Shown here piece after piece: positions 1 through 5,532 of a stretch of 8,040 nt of DNA (positions are counted from its first letter, which is position 1; each line of letters starts with the position of its first letter). Source of the stretch: Saprospiraceae bacterium (lineage in GTDB: Bacteria; Bacteroidota; Bacteroidia; Chitinophagales; Saprospiraceae); the NCBI GenBank assembly GCA_027009605.1, contig JALVCY010000566.1, positions 1-8,040 of the forward strand. The letters are read 5' to 3'. A model generated the notes under the pieces. It saw only the letters and a list, made by a program, of their open reading frames with translations, was not told where the DNA came from and searched no databases. Position numbers and translations under genes: made by a program.

Positions 1-2312
1 CCCAACCCGATAAATTGCCCAAAACGAGAAGCCAATTGCCGGTACGAACGTTGCTGCAAATTATAAAAATTAACATAAAGACCGACTTGCGTATTGTTCG
101 GCAAAACATTGTCTTGACTCGTTACATAATTTCTATACCCGCCAACCACATCCATGCTCAAAGAGCGATAGTAACTATTTTTTGAAAAATTCAAAGGAAT
201 GCTCACACCCAAAAAACCTTGATTCCAACTATAGCCCACCGCATCCAAAGAGTCCGCCAACTTGATTTTGCCCATGCCGATACGATGGGTCACACTGAAT
301 TTGGGGAAATATTTATTATAATCCACCTTGGTCTGCACCCCATATCCCCTAAGGTCGGTGGTCGGTTTGATATGAATATCTGTGGTCGCCAACAAGTTCG
401 TAGAATGCAAATCCAATCCCACTTGCTGACCATTAGTTACCGTCGGTGTCCAACTATGAAGATGAATAAAATCTTTCTTTCGCTCAAACTTTTTCACCGT
501 ATATTCATGCTTTGGAATATCTTCCAAAATAGGGCGTTCGATGGCCATCAATTCATGTAATTCTGTGTATCTATCTATCGGCTCGGAGATGGATATTTTT
601 TGCCATTTTTCGGGCTCGAATGCCATCTTTTTCAGGTCGCTTCCATTCAGTTGCCTTTCGGAAAAAGCCATCCATTTTCCGTCCGGAGACACATCCGGAT
701 GATTGGCACTGACCCGGGAGTTGGTTACTTTAAAAATATCCTTCGTGCGAATGTCAACGGCATAAATATTCCTAACTTCCTGAAAATCAGCCATAAATAA
801 CACATAAGAACCACTCACTACCGGATTACTCATCAAATTAGCCGTGTAATCCACCAGCGGAGAAATACGCCCCGTGGCCATATCCACAGCAACCAAAGCA
901 TTTTTATTTTGATATTGGGCGACAGCAACCAGAGTCTGGCCATCCTTCCATCGGGGAGATGAGAAAAGAATGTTTTTGGGATTGGGAATACGCTTTAAGA
1001 TGATGCCTGATTCGGCATCCAAAATCTGAATTTCATACTGCATCATTTCGTCGGATTTGACGGCGACAATCTTCGTGCCGTCTGCATTAATATCCGGCGA
1101 AAATAGTTTTGTTTTTTGAGTCAATTGCCGTTTTTGATGCGTATTCATATCATAAATATAAATCACCGAAAACATTTTATTAGGCCACCGAATATCGGCA
1201 GTGGTCTCCGTCCAAACCAACTTCCCATTCTTATAATTACAATAGGCATCGTTATAACCCAGCGTCAATAATTTCTCCGGTTTCATCCCTTCTTTTTGGG
1301 TATAAAACTTTCTAATATCGGAGAAGCTGCTTTTTACAAATAGCCATTCGGTGTCACTAATAAATTTTGGATACCTATAAAAAGTAGGGTTTTTTGAGCC
1401 GATAGAATCATTCATTCGCACCGCCGGAGCCGACCAAGTATTTCTTAATTTTTCCTTATCCCATTGCTGATACAGTGAATCCATCATCCAGTTATAAAAT
1501 TGCGGAGTCCGCATTCCCGTTTGTCGCTTTAGTCCTTGAGAAAAAGACCAAAATACGCCTTTATACTTCACCGCATCTTCCGCCACCTTTTTCCACACAT
1601 CATTCCCATATTTTTTGCGTCCAAACAACGAAAACAAATACCCCGTCTTATAGCGATTCGGCAAAAAAGTCTTAAAAGAATTATTGCGCATCTTCTCATA
1701 GCTATATTGCACTCCGGCTTCATGCATCGCCCGATACTGCGCCAAAAATCCGGCCGAACGCCCCCGCCCGGATTTGGACAACAACGTCTCCTGCATCACC
1801 GCATCCCCTTCCGCAAACCAAAAAGGTGTACTAAAAAAGGACATCCCAATCCAAACCGTCTCCCCAAACAATTTCTTGCTCCATTTCGTCACCCCATGCC
1901 GGCTATTTTGCAATTGCATCACATGGCGATACTCATGGATAGCCAATTCATCCAACCAATCATTCGTTCCCGCAAAAGTCCGCTGTGGAGCCGTCGTAAA
2001 AAATTCCGACCGAAACGGAGCCGCCGTCACAAATCCATTGGATTCCGTCAATTGATTCTGAAAGATAATATCCACCTTCCCATCCAAATCCCCTATCGAA
2101 GTCCGATTGTGTTTATTCAAGTAATCAATCACATCCGCTACTCTAGCCGCCCGCTTATCCAGCCCTTTCGGAAAAATAATACGCACCGACTCATTGGATA
2201 TTTGCTGCCATTCCAAATTCGGTGGATTCCCATTATTGGCTTCGCCTAATTGCCCGAATACATATAAAGGGATAGCTAGAAGTAGGGCTATGGTGATTTT
2301 GTATTTTTTCAT
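1..2312 (-). CDS. Exported peptidase MA-like (HExxH) / TolB-propeller / outer-membrane barrel protein, 3' end outside window
   Basis: The frame stays open for 770 codons from the ATG at 2312 and leaves the window, so the C-terminus is missing. Residues 1-20 are a signal peptide (MKKYKITIALLLAIPLYVFG). Residues 126-130 read HEYRH, followed by FAEGDA with Glu168; this is the HExxH...E pattern of gluzincin-type zinc peptidases (peptidase MA-like). Residues ~330-575 carry WD40/TolB-type blades, with SPDINADG near 406 and ANHPDVSPDG near 540. From ~610 onward, alternating polar/apolar strands (for example QVGLDLHSTNLL) suggest the start of an outer-membrane beta-barrel. Known family behaviour suggests a periplasmic or outer-membrane surface hydrolase; the substrate is unknown. 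The start is preceded by an A-rich run (AAAACAAAAAAA) rather than a Shine-Dalgarno site. It is probably a host gene unrelated to the upstream conflict module, although it is co-directional with it. Confidence 0.85.
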   Translation of the reverse strand, partial: MKKYKITIALLLAIPLYVFGQLGEANNGNPPNLEWQQISNESVRIIFPKGLDKRAARVADVIDYLNKHNRTSIGDLDGKVDIIFQNQLTESNGFVTAAPFRSEFFTTAPQRTFAGTNDWLDELAIHEYRHVMQLQNSRHGVTKWSKKLFGETVWIGMSFFSTPFWFAEGDAVMQETLLSKSGRGRSAGFLAQYRAMHEAGVQYSYEKMRNNSFKTFLPNRYKTGYLFSLFGRKKYGNDVWKKVAEDAVKYKGVFWSFSQGLKRQTGMRTPQFYNWMMDSLYQQWDKEKLRNTWSAPAVRMNDSIGSKNPTFYRYPKFISDTEWLFVKSSFSDIRKFYTQKEGMKPEKLLTLGYNDAYCNYKNGKLVWTETTADIRWPNKMFSVIYIYDMNTHQKRQLTQKTKLFSPDINADGTKIVAVKSDEMMQYEIQILDAESGIILKRIPNPKNILFSSPRWKDGQTLVAVAQYQNKNALVAVDMATGRISPLVDYTANLMSNPVVSGSYVLFMADFQEVRNIYAVDIRTKDIFKVTNSRVSANHPDVSPDGKWMAFSERQLNGSDLKKMAFEPEKWQKISISEPIDRYTELHELMAIERPILEDIPKHEYTVKKFERKKDFIHLHSWTPTVTNGQQVGLDLHSTNLLATTDIHIKPTTDLRGYGVQTKVDYNKYFPKFSVTHRIGMGKIKLADSLDAVGYSWNQGFLGVSIPLNFSKNSYYRSLSMDVVGGYRNYVTSQDNVLPNNTQVGLYVNFYNLQQRSYRQLASRFGQFIGL

Positions 2313-2376
2313 TTTTTTTGTTTTGGTGGGGCTGAATCTGCTCTGAGAAGTCCCCTTCGCCTAGAATTAAAGAAAG

Positions 2377-2390
2377 GAACAAAATTTTAT
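2377..2390 (-). promoter_or_regulatory. 14-bp motif shared by two upstream regions
   Basis: The 14 bases gaacaaaattttat (plus strand) occur here, 65 bp before the ATG at 2312, and again at 6788-6801, 94 bp before the ATG at 6694. Both lie upstream of minus-strand genes in the same orientation. Read on the minus strand, the motif holds AAATTTTG, one base off the Bacteroidota TAnnTTTG promoter element. It could be a promoter element or a repeat fragment. Confidence 0.3.
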
Positions 2391-2467
2391 CCTGTTTACC
2401 GTTACTCCCCACTTCTTAGGGGGATTTAGGGGGTTAAAATAAGAGCGAAAACAGAATAAAATTTTGT
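2379..2467. repeat. 89-bp element with 19-bp terminal inverted repeats (MITE-like or hairpin)
   Basis: The arms at 2379-2397 and 2449-2467 are inverted repeats with 18 of 19 matches, and the triplet GGA flanks both sides. The interior has CCCC-acttctta-GGGG and a second GGGGG run, a style of C/G-run intergenic repeat seen in Bacteroidota. It lies between the end of the caspase gene and the start of the peptidase gene, so it could also serve as a terminator structure. There is no coding capacity. Confidence 0.45.
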
Positions 2468-2471
2468 GGAG

Positions 2472-2501
2472 TCAAGAACAAACCACTACATCTGACTTTT
2501 C
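2472..2501. repeat. 30-bp inverted repeat, left copy
   Basis: The reverse complement of this segment matches 7123-7152 at 27 of 30 positions, with all three mismatches transitions. Weaker similarity continues for about 20 bp on the 2451-2471 side. The core CAAACCACTACAT is identical in both copies. The two copies bracket the FGE, EACC1-like and caspase genes and nothing else. A 9-bp piece of the core (ATGTAGTGG) recurs at 5329-5337. Confidence 0.6.
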
Positions 2502-2529
2502 GGAGTAACAAACTGGCCGAAATCCGCAC

Positions 2530-2660
2530 TCCACTCACCGTCGCTTGCTCCGCCGCTCCTTGTTCACTCCGCTTGTTCCGTTCGCTCCTTGCCTTACTTG
2601 AGCTCAAGACCGGACGCTCCGCTTATGATGAACTATGGGCTAGGCGGAAGCCAATACTGC
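2530..2660 (-). repeat. 3' cassette repeat, copy 1 (stop codon plus non-coding tail)
   Basis: This block matches 5406-5532 at 122 of 127 aligned positions plus one 4-base indel; all five mismatches are transitions. It starts inside the last codons of the caspase gene (IGFRLAHSSS) and runs ~93 bp past the stop. The non-coding part holds a perfect 12-bp palindrome, CTTGAGCTCAAG, and then imperfect ~9-base units of the form GGAGCGAAC / GGAACAAGC / GGAGTGAAC / GGAGCAAGC. The outermost ~64 non-coding bases are identical in the two copies, more conserved than the coding part. By position and layout this could hold the DGR initiation-of-mutagenic-homology signal and its stem-loop; gene conversion is the alternative. 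Confidence 0.85.
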
Positions 2661-4818
2661 TGAAGCGATAGCCAGACGAACGACTACCACGAGCCCACAC
2701 TCGACAGAGATCAGCACTATTGTTCCTGTCACCGCCCCTCACCACATGGCGCAAGCTACTACCATTAACCCAAGCCGAACCATTAACAGGCGCACCTTCA
2801 TAATCATCATGCCATTTGTCCAGACACCACTCCAATACATTACCACTCATGTCATATATACCAAGCTCATTGGGGGCTAAATCACCTACTGGATGTATTT
2901 CACCATCCGAATTCTCATCATACCAACCAACCATGCCCAAGATTGGACTGCCTGCATACTCATATCCTTTTGACTTTACACCGCCACGTGCTGCATATTC
3001 CCATTCTGCTTCGCTAGGTAACCTATAATCGATTCCTGTCTTTTTGGATAGCCATTCGCAATAAGCAAGAGCGTCCATCCAATTCACATTAGTTACCGGA
3101 TAGTTGTCAGGCTTAGCTTTTAATTTGTCACCCTTATCTTTCAAGTAAGCATTATACTCTTTGACCGTTACTTGGTACTTACCGATATAAAAATCGGGTA
3201 CTATGACAATATGTGCAGGTTGACTCGCAGCAATAGAAGGCTGAAATTTCTTTACTAAGAAATTATACATATCATACGATACTTTTGCATTCGGTTTATT
3301 AATAATTTCAAACCCATTATCATTAAGATAATTAGTAATAGTGGTTGTTGGAACACTCAGCTCAGAAGCTGTTTTTACCAAATTGCGTCTAGACCTAGAG
3401 ACATTTTTACTCCCCATCAGAAAAGAGCCCCCCTTAACGAAAATCATGGTATCGTTTGTTGGGGTTTTCTTGGGTATTTGGAGCTTTTTTATTGTTTTAC
3501 CCTTCTTAATAATGTGGCTATCTCGCTCTTGGATTTCTTTTTCAAGCTTGTCCAATTCAGCCATACCTTGAGTAAGCTTTTGGAATTCTTTTTGACGTCT
3601 GCTTGCTTCAGCTTTTTTTTGAATAAACTCTTGGAGTTCTTTTTTAAACTTACTTATTTCATCCTTTTGTTTGGTAATCTCTTCTTTTAGCCGGGTGATT
3701 AGCTGGTCTTTTTTTTTGATTTTTGATTGTGCTTCTTTTTTGTCACCAGCCAATCTAGCTTGTAAACCACTTATCAGACTTTCTTTATCCGCAATTACCC
3801 TATTAAGTTGATTGATTTTCTGCTCAAACTGCTTTTTTAGGATTTTTTCTACAATCGGCCTGTAAGTGGGTAGGTTTTGGATGATATCCAGTTTCTTATT
3901 GATTATAGCCGTCAACTTTTTTTTGTGCTGATCATTTTTGAGTTCATCCACTTCCGCTAATAAGCCCACAAAGTGTCTTTTGGCTACTCGAACACTACTA
4001 TTTATGATGATTTCGTCACCGTCCTTAATGTCTTTTTCGATTTCCCTGACCACTTCTAGCTCTGTATCAAATCGAGTATTTTTAAACAAATAGAAATTGT
4101 CTCCTGTAATCTCACGGCTGGCTTGCTGTTGGGGAGTCATTTTAGGCTGCTTCTTTTTGACTGCTTCCTTTACGGCTCCATACAACTCACTTAGGATGAT
4201 TTTTTCTTCATTTATTGGTAGGCCATTTTTTAGAATATCCAACAGCTCACCGGTAAACAGGGTGTACTGTTCGTCTGTATCAAAGTAGGAAACTTCAGTA
4301 CTACTGGAAGATGTGATGGTGTACCCACCTTTGATGCCTAGTTCTTTGATGACATCATTTTCACCTTCCAAACCAAGTCCAGAGTAGCACGCATCTAAAA
4401 AGATGATACTTTGGGCTATTTTAGCCTCCTTTATAATCTTTTTGATTGTATCATACGGCAATGCGGTTGTCCCATCTAAATTCAGGATAGTTTTGTTGGT
4501 ATCTTTTGTTGCCAAAAAGTATGTCCCATCGGTCAGACGATAGCCATGTCCCGCAAAATAAAGGATTAATGTCTCGATGCCTTTTCGTTTTGCATCTTTG
4601 GTCAAGCGCAATAATCGACTTTTGATAGCGGCACTAGTGCCTTCAATAATGGAATGGATATTCATTTTGGGAATCCCAAAAATATCCTTATCCTCCAATA
4701 TTTTAGCGAAAGCATTTACATTATTAGCAGCAGGCTTGATTGGATCAAAATCATCATAATCCGAAATACCAATCAGAATGGCCAGCGTTTTTTGGGGATC
4801 TAACTCATACTTTTTCAT
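2623..4818 (-). CDS. Caspase-like protease with coiled coil and C-terminal FGE-sulfatase domain (731 aa)
   Basis: Residues ~10-250 form a peptidase C14 (metacaspase-type) domain: LAILIGISDYDDF at 12-24, catalytic His91 in YFAGHG and catalytic Cys144 in LDACYSG. Residues ~320-448 are a Lys/Glu-rich coiled coil. Residues 455-731 form a formylglycine-generating-enzyme/C-type-lectin fold (VKGGSFLMGS, FYIGKY, YRLPSEAEWEYAARGG, GIYDMSGNVLEWC, VVRGG, CRVWAR, IGFRLA). Residues ~472-531 are an insertion resembling an IF-2 N-terminal-type helical domain. In the FGE cysteine pair the first Cys is replaced by Asn700 and only Cys705 remains, so binding rather than catalysis is likely. The start at 4818 is chosen because it lies 22 bp after the EACC1-like stop, behind a purine-rich stretch, and begins MKKYELDPQK just before the caspase fold. 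An in-frame ATG at 4872 would overlap the upstream gene. The inferred role is the protease effector of a conflict system whose FGE tip senses a target. Confidence 0.93.
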   Translation of the reverse strand: MKKYELDPQKTLAILIGISDYDDFDPIKPAANNVNAFAKILEDKDIFGIPKMNIHSIIEGTSAAIKSRLLRLTKDAKRKGIETLILYFAGHGYRLTDGTYFLATKDTNKTILNLDGTTALPYDTIKKIIKEAKIAQSIIFLDACYSGLGLEGENDVIKELGIKGGYTITSSSSTEVSYFDTDEQYTLFTGELLDILKNGLPINEEKIILSELYGAVKEAVKKKQPKMTPQQQASREITGDNFYLFKNTRFDTELEVVREIEKDIKDGDEIIINSSVRVAKRHFVGLLAEVDELKNDQHKKKLTAIINKKLDIIQNLPTYRPIVEKILKKQFEQKINQLNRVIADKESLISGLQARLAGDKKEAQSKIKKKDQLITRLKEEITKQKDEISKFKKELQEFIQKKAEASRRQKEFQKLTQGMAELDKLEKEIQERDSHIIKKGKTIKKLQIPKKTPTNDTMIFVKGGSFLMGSKNVSRSRRNLVKTASELSVPTTTITNYLNDNGFEIINKPNAKVSYDMYNFLVKKFQPSIAASQPAHIVIVPDFYIGKYQVTVKEYNAYLKDKGDKLKAKPDNYPVTNVNWMDALAYCEWLSKKTGIDYRLPSEAEWEYAARGGVKSKGYEYAGSPILGMVGWYDENSDGEIHPVGDLAPNELGIYDMSGNVLEWCLDKWHDDYEGAPVNGSAWVNGSSLRHVVRGGDRNNSADLCRVWARGSRSSGYRFSSIGFRLAHSSS
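2653..2745 (-). other. Candidate DGR variable region 1 (caspase protein C-terminus)
   Basis: These are codons 692-722 (VVRGG through SSI) of the caspase-FGE protein. Compared with 5525-5617, the two 31-codon segments differ at 30 bases: 13 at codon position 1, 12 at position 2 and only 5 at position 3. Most changed codons fit decay of an AAY codon in a template, for example CTC/CAC, GCT/AAT, CGT/TAT and TTC/AAC. The segment ends at a sharp boundary (ATTGGCTTCCGC) beyond which the two genes are nearly identical. This matches established DGR target architecture, in which the C-terminal lectin-fold tip of an FGE-sulfatase domain is diversified. No template repeat or reverse transcriptase is in the window. 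Confidence 0.6.
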
Positions 4819-4840
4819 ACTATTTCTCTTTTCTAAGTGG

Positions 4841-5227
4841 CTATCCACAGATATTTGCATAAAGCGCATCAAACTCTAGCTGAGCTTCTTTGCGCTTTTT
4901 GTAAGATGTCTTTTTATACTTAATGGAAAACTTCTTACCGCTATCAGGACATTCACCGGACAATTCAAAATCAGCATATTTGCCATCAAAATGCTTAAAT
5001 ACTGCATCAAACAGAGATTCTATGGTCTTTTTTATGGCTTCAGAATACACCACTAACATCAATGCGTCTGCCAGTGTCCCACCATCCATGGTTCCCCTTT
5101 CCGGTTCGGATTCCATAACAGCGGAGTCCATTCCATCAATATCACTTTCGTTAATAAAGTCATTCAACCAGACGGCTTCTTGCGCCCCATCAGGCATGTT
5201 TAATTTTAGTTTTAGTTTCATTTCCAT
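4841..5227 (-). CDS. EACC1-like small alpha+beta protein paired with caspase (128 aa)
   Basis: A small protein with no signal peptide. It opens with an alternating strand, MEMKLKLKLN. Next come a short helix around WLNDFI, a turn EPERGTMDGG at 41-50, a long hydrophobic helix at ~52-80 (LADALMLVVYSEAIKKTIESLF), a strand pair (ADFELSG...KKFSIKY) and a final helix. This order, including the P-x-x-G-x-M-x-G-like turn before the long helix, resembles effector-associated constant component 1 (EACC1), a family placed next to caspase, TIR or trypsin effectors in conflict systems. The gene ends 22 bp before the caspase start, so the two are very likely co-transcribed. A GTG at 5260 is in frame, but it sits in a hairpin and adds a non-conserved-looking MGIVCSFKPKK. 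ATG 5227 is preferred; ATG 5221 is also possible. The gene is firm; the family assignment rests on fold pattern and context only. Confidence 0.75.
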   Translation of the reverse strand: MEMKLKLKLNMPDGAQEAVWLNDFINESDIDGMDSAVMESEPERGTMDGGTLADALMLVVYSEAIKKTIESLFDAVFKHFDGKYADFELSGECPDSGKKFSIKYKKTSYKKRKEAQLEFDALYANICG

Positions 5228-5258
5228 TTTCTTTGGCTTAAAAGAACAGACAATCCCC

Positions 5259-5277
5259 ACAAATCAGGACGATTTGT
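5259..5277 (-). other. Small hairpin in the leader of the EACC1-like/caspase operon
   Basis: ACAAATC and GATTTGT form a perfect 7-bp stem with a 5-base loop, about 30 bp before the ATG at 5227. It lies between the proposed promoter and the start, so it may affect translation or be an operator. There is no U-run to make it a terminator. Confidence 0.35.
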
Positions 5278-5309
5278 AGCATATAATTTACTCATAGACA
5301 GATAGATAA

Positions 5310-5317
5310 CAAAGATA
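5310..5317 (-). promoter_or_regulatory. Candidate promoter -7 element for EACC1-like/caspase operon
   Basis: The minus strand reads TATCTTTG, a perfect match to the Bacteroidota TAnnTTTG element, 83 bp before ATG 5227. A clear TTG partner about 20 bp upstream is not visible, so this is a moderate call. It would let the EACC1-like and caspase genes be transcribed separately from the FGE gene, whose stop is 267 bp upstream of ATG 5227. Confidence 0.4.
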
Positions 5318-5352
5318 GGGAATATTTATGTAGTGGCTGTATAAATCGGTTG

Positions 5353-5406
5353 ACCAATCCCTTCGCTGCGCTTCGGGCTTAGCAATCCGGGGTATTGGTC
5401 AGCCAT
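5353..5406. repeat. 54-bp repeat, copy A
   Basis: It matches 6947-7000 at 53 of 54 bases. Its ends form an inverted repeat (TGACCAAT at 5351-5358 with ATTGGTCA at 5394-5401), and its middle is GC-rich (CTTCGCTGCGCTTCGGGC). It abuts the 3' cassette repeat at 5406 with no gap. It could be a folded small repeat spread in this genome, or part of the transcript end of the FGE gene. Confidence 0.7.
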
Positions 5407-5532
5407 CCACTCACCGTCGCTTGCTCCGCCGCTCCTTGTTCACTCCGCTTGTTCCGTTCGCTCCTTGCCTTGAGCTCAAGACCGGACGCTTCGTTTATAA
5501 TGAACTATGGGCTAAGCGGAAGCCAATATTGC
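5406..5532 (-). repeat. 3' cassette repeat, copy 2 (stop codon plus non-coding tail)
   Basis: This is the second copy of the block at 2530-2660. It begins in the last codons of the FGE gene (IGFRLAHSSL) and extends 89 bp past the stop codon. The CTTGAGCTCAAG palindrome and the ~9-base GGAGCRARC-type units are present. It lacks the 4 bases found beside the palindrome in copy 1. The FGE domains upstream of the variable tips show the usual mostly synonymous divergence of paralogs, so near-identity limited to this end is notable. Confidence 0.85.

Noticed and set aside
1536..2249. 237-codon plus-strand open frame, and other plus-strand frames over 219-2055
   Set aside because: They are antisense to the long peptidase/propeller frame, which has a signal peptide and recognisable motifs. 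Their compositions (Arg/His/Pro/Ile rich) are typical shadows.
2530..2610. CRISPR array suggested by the short GGAGCRARC-type units
   Set aside because: The units are about 9 bases, imperfect and without spacers.
4819..4872. Longer start of the caspase gene at 4872 (18 extra residues)
   Set aside because: It would overlap the EACC1-like gene by 32 bp, and the extra residues are just the other-frame reading of that gene's end. ATG 4818 has a purine-rich lead and opens right before the caspase fold.
5228..5260. GTG start of the EACC1-like gene at 5260
   Set aside because: The codon is GTG inside a hairpin and adds 11 residues outside the expected fold; ATG 5227 is simpler.
4923..5279. 118-codon plus-strand frame opposite the EACC1-like gene
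   Set aside because: It is fully antisense to a gene that fits operon spacing and a known fold pattern, and has no motifs of its own.
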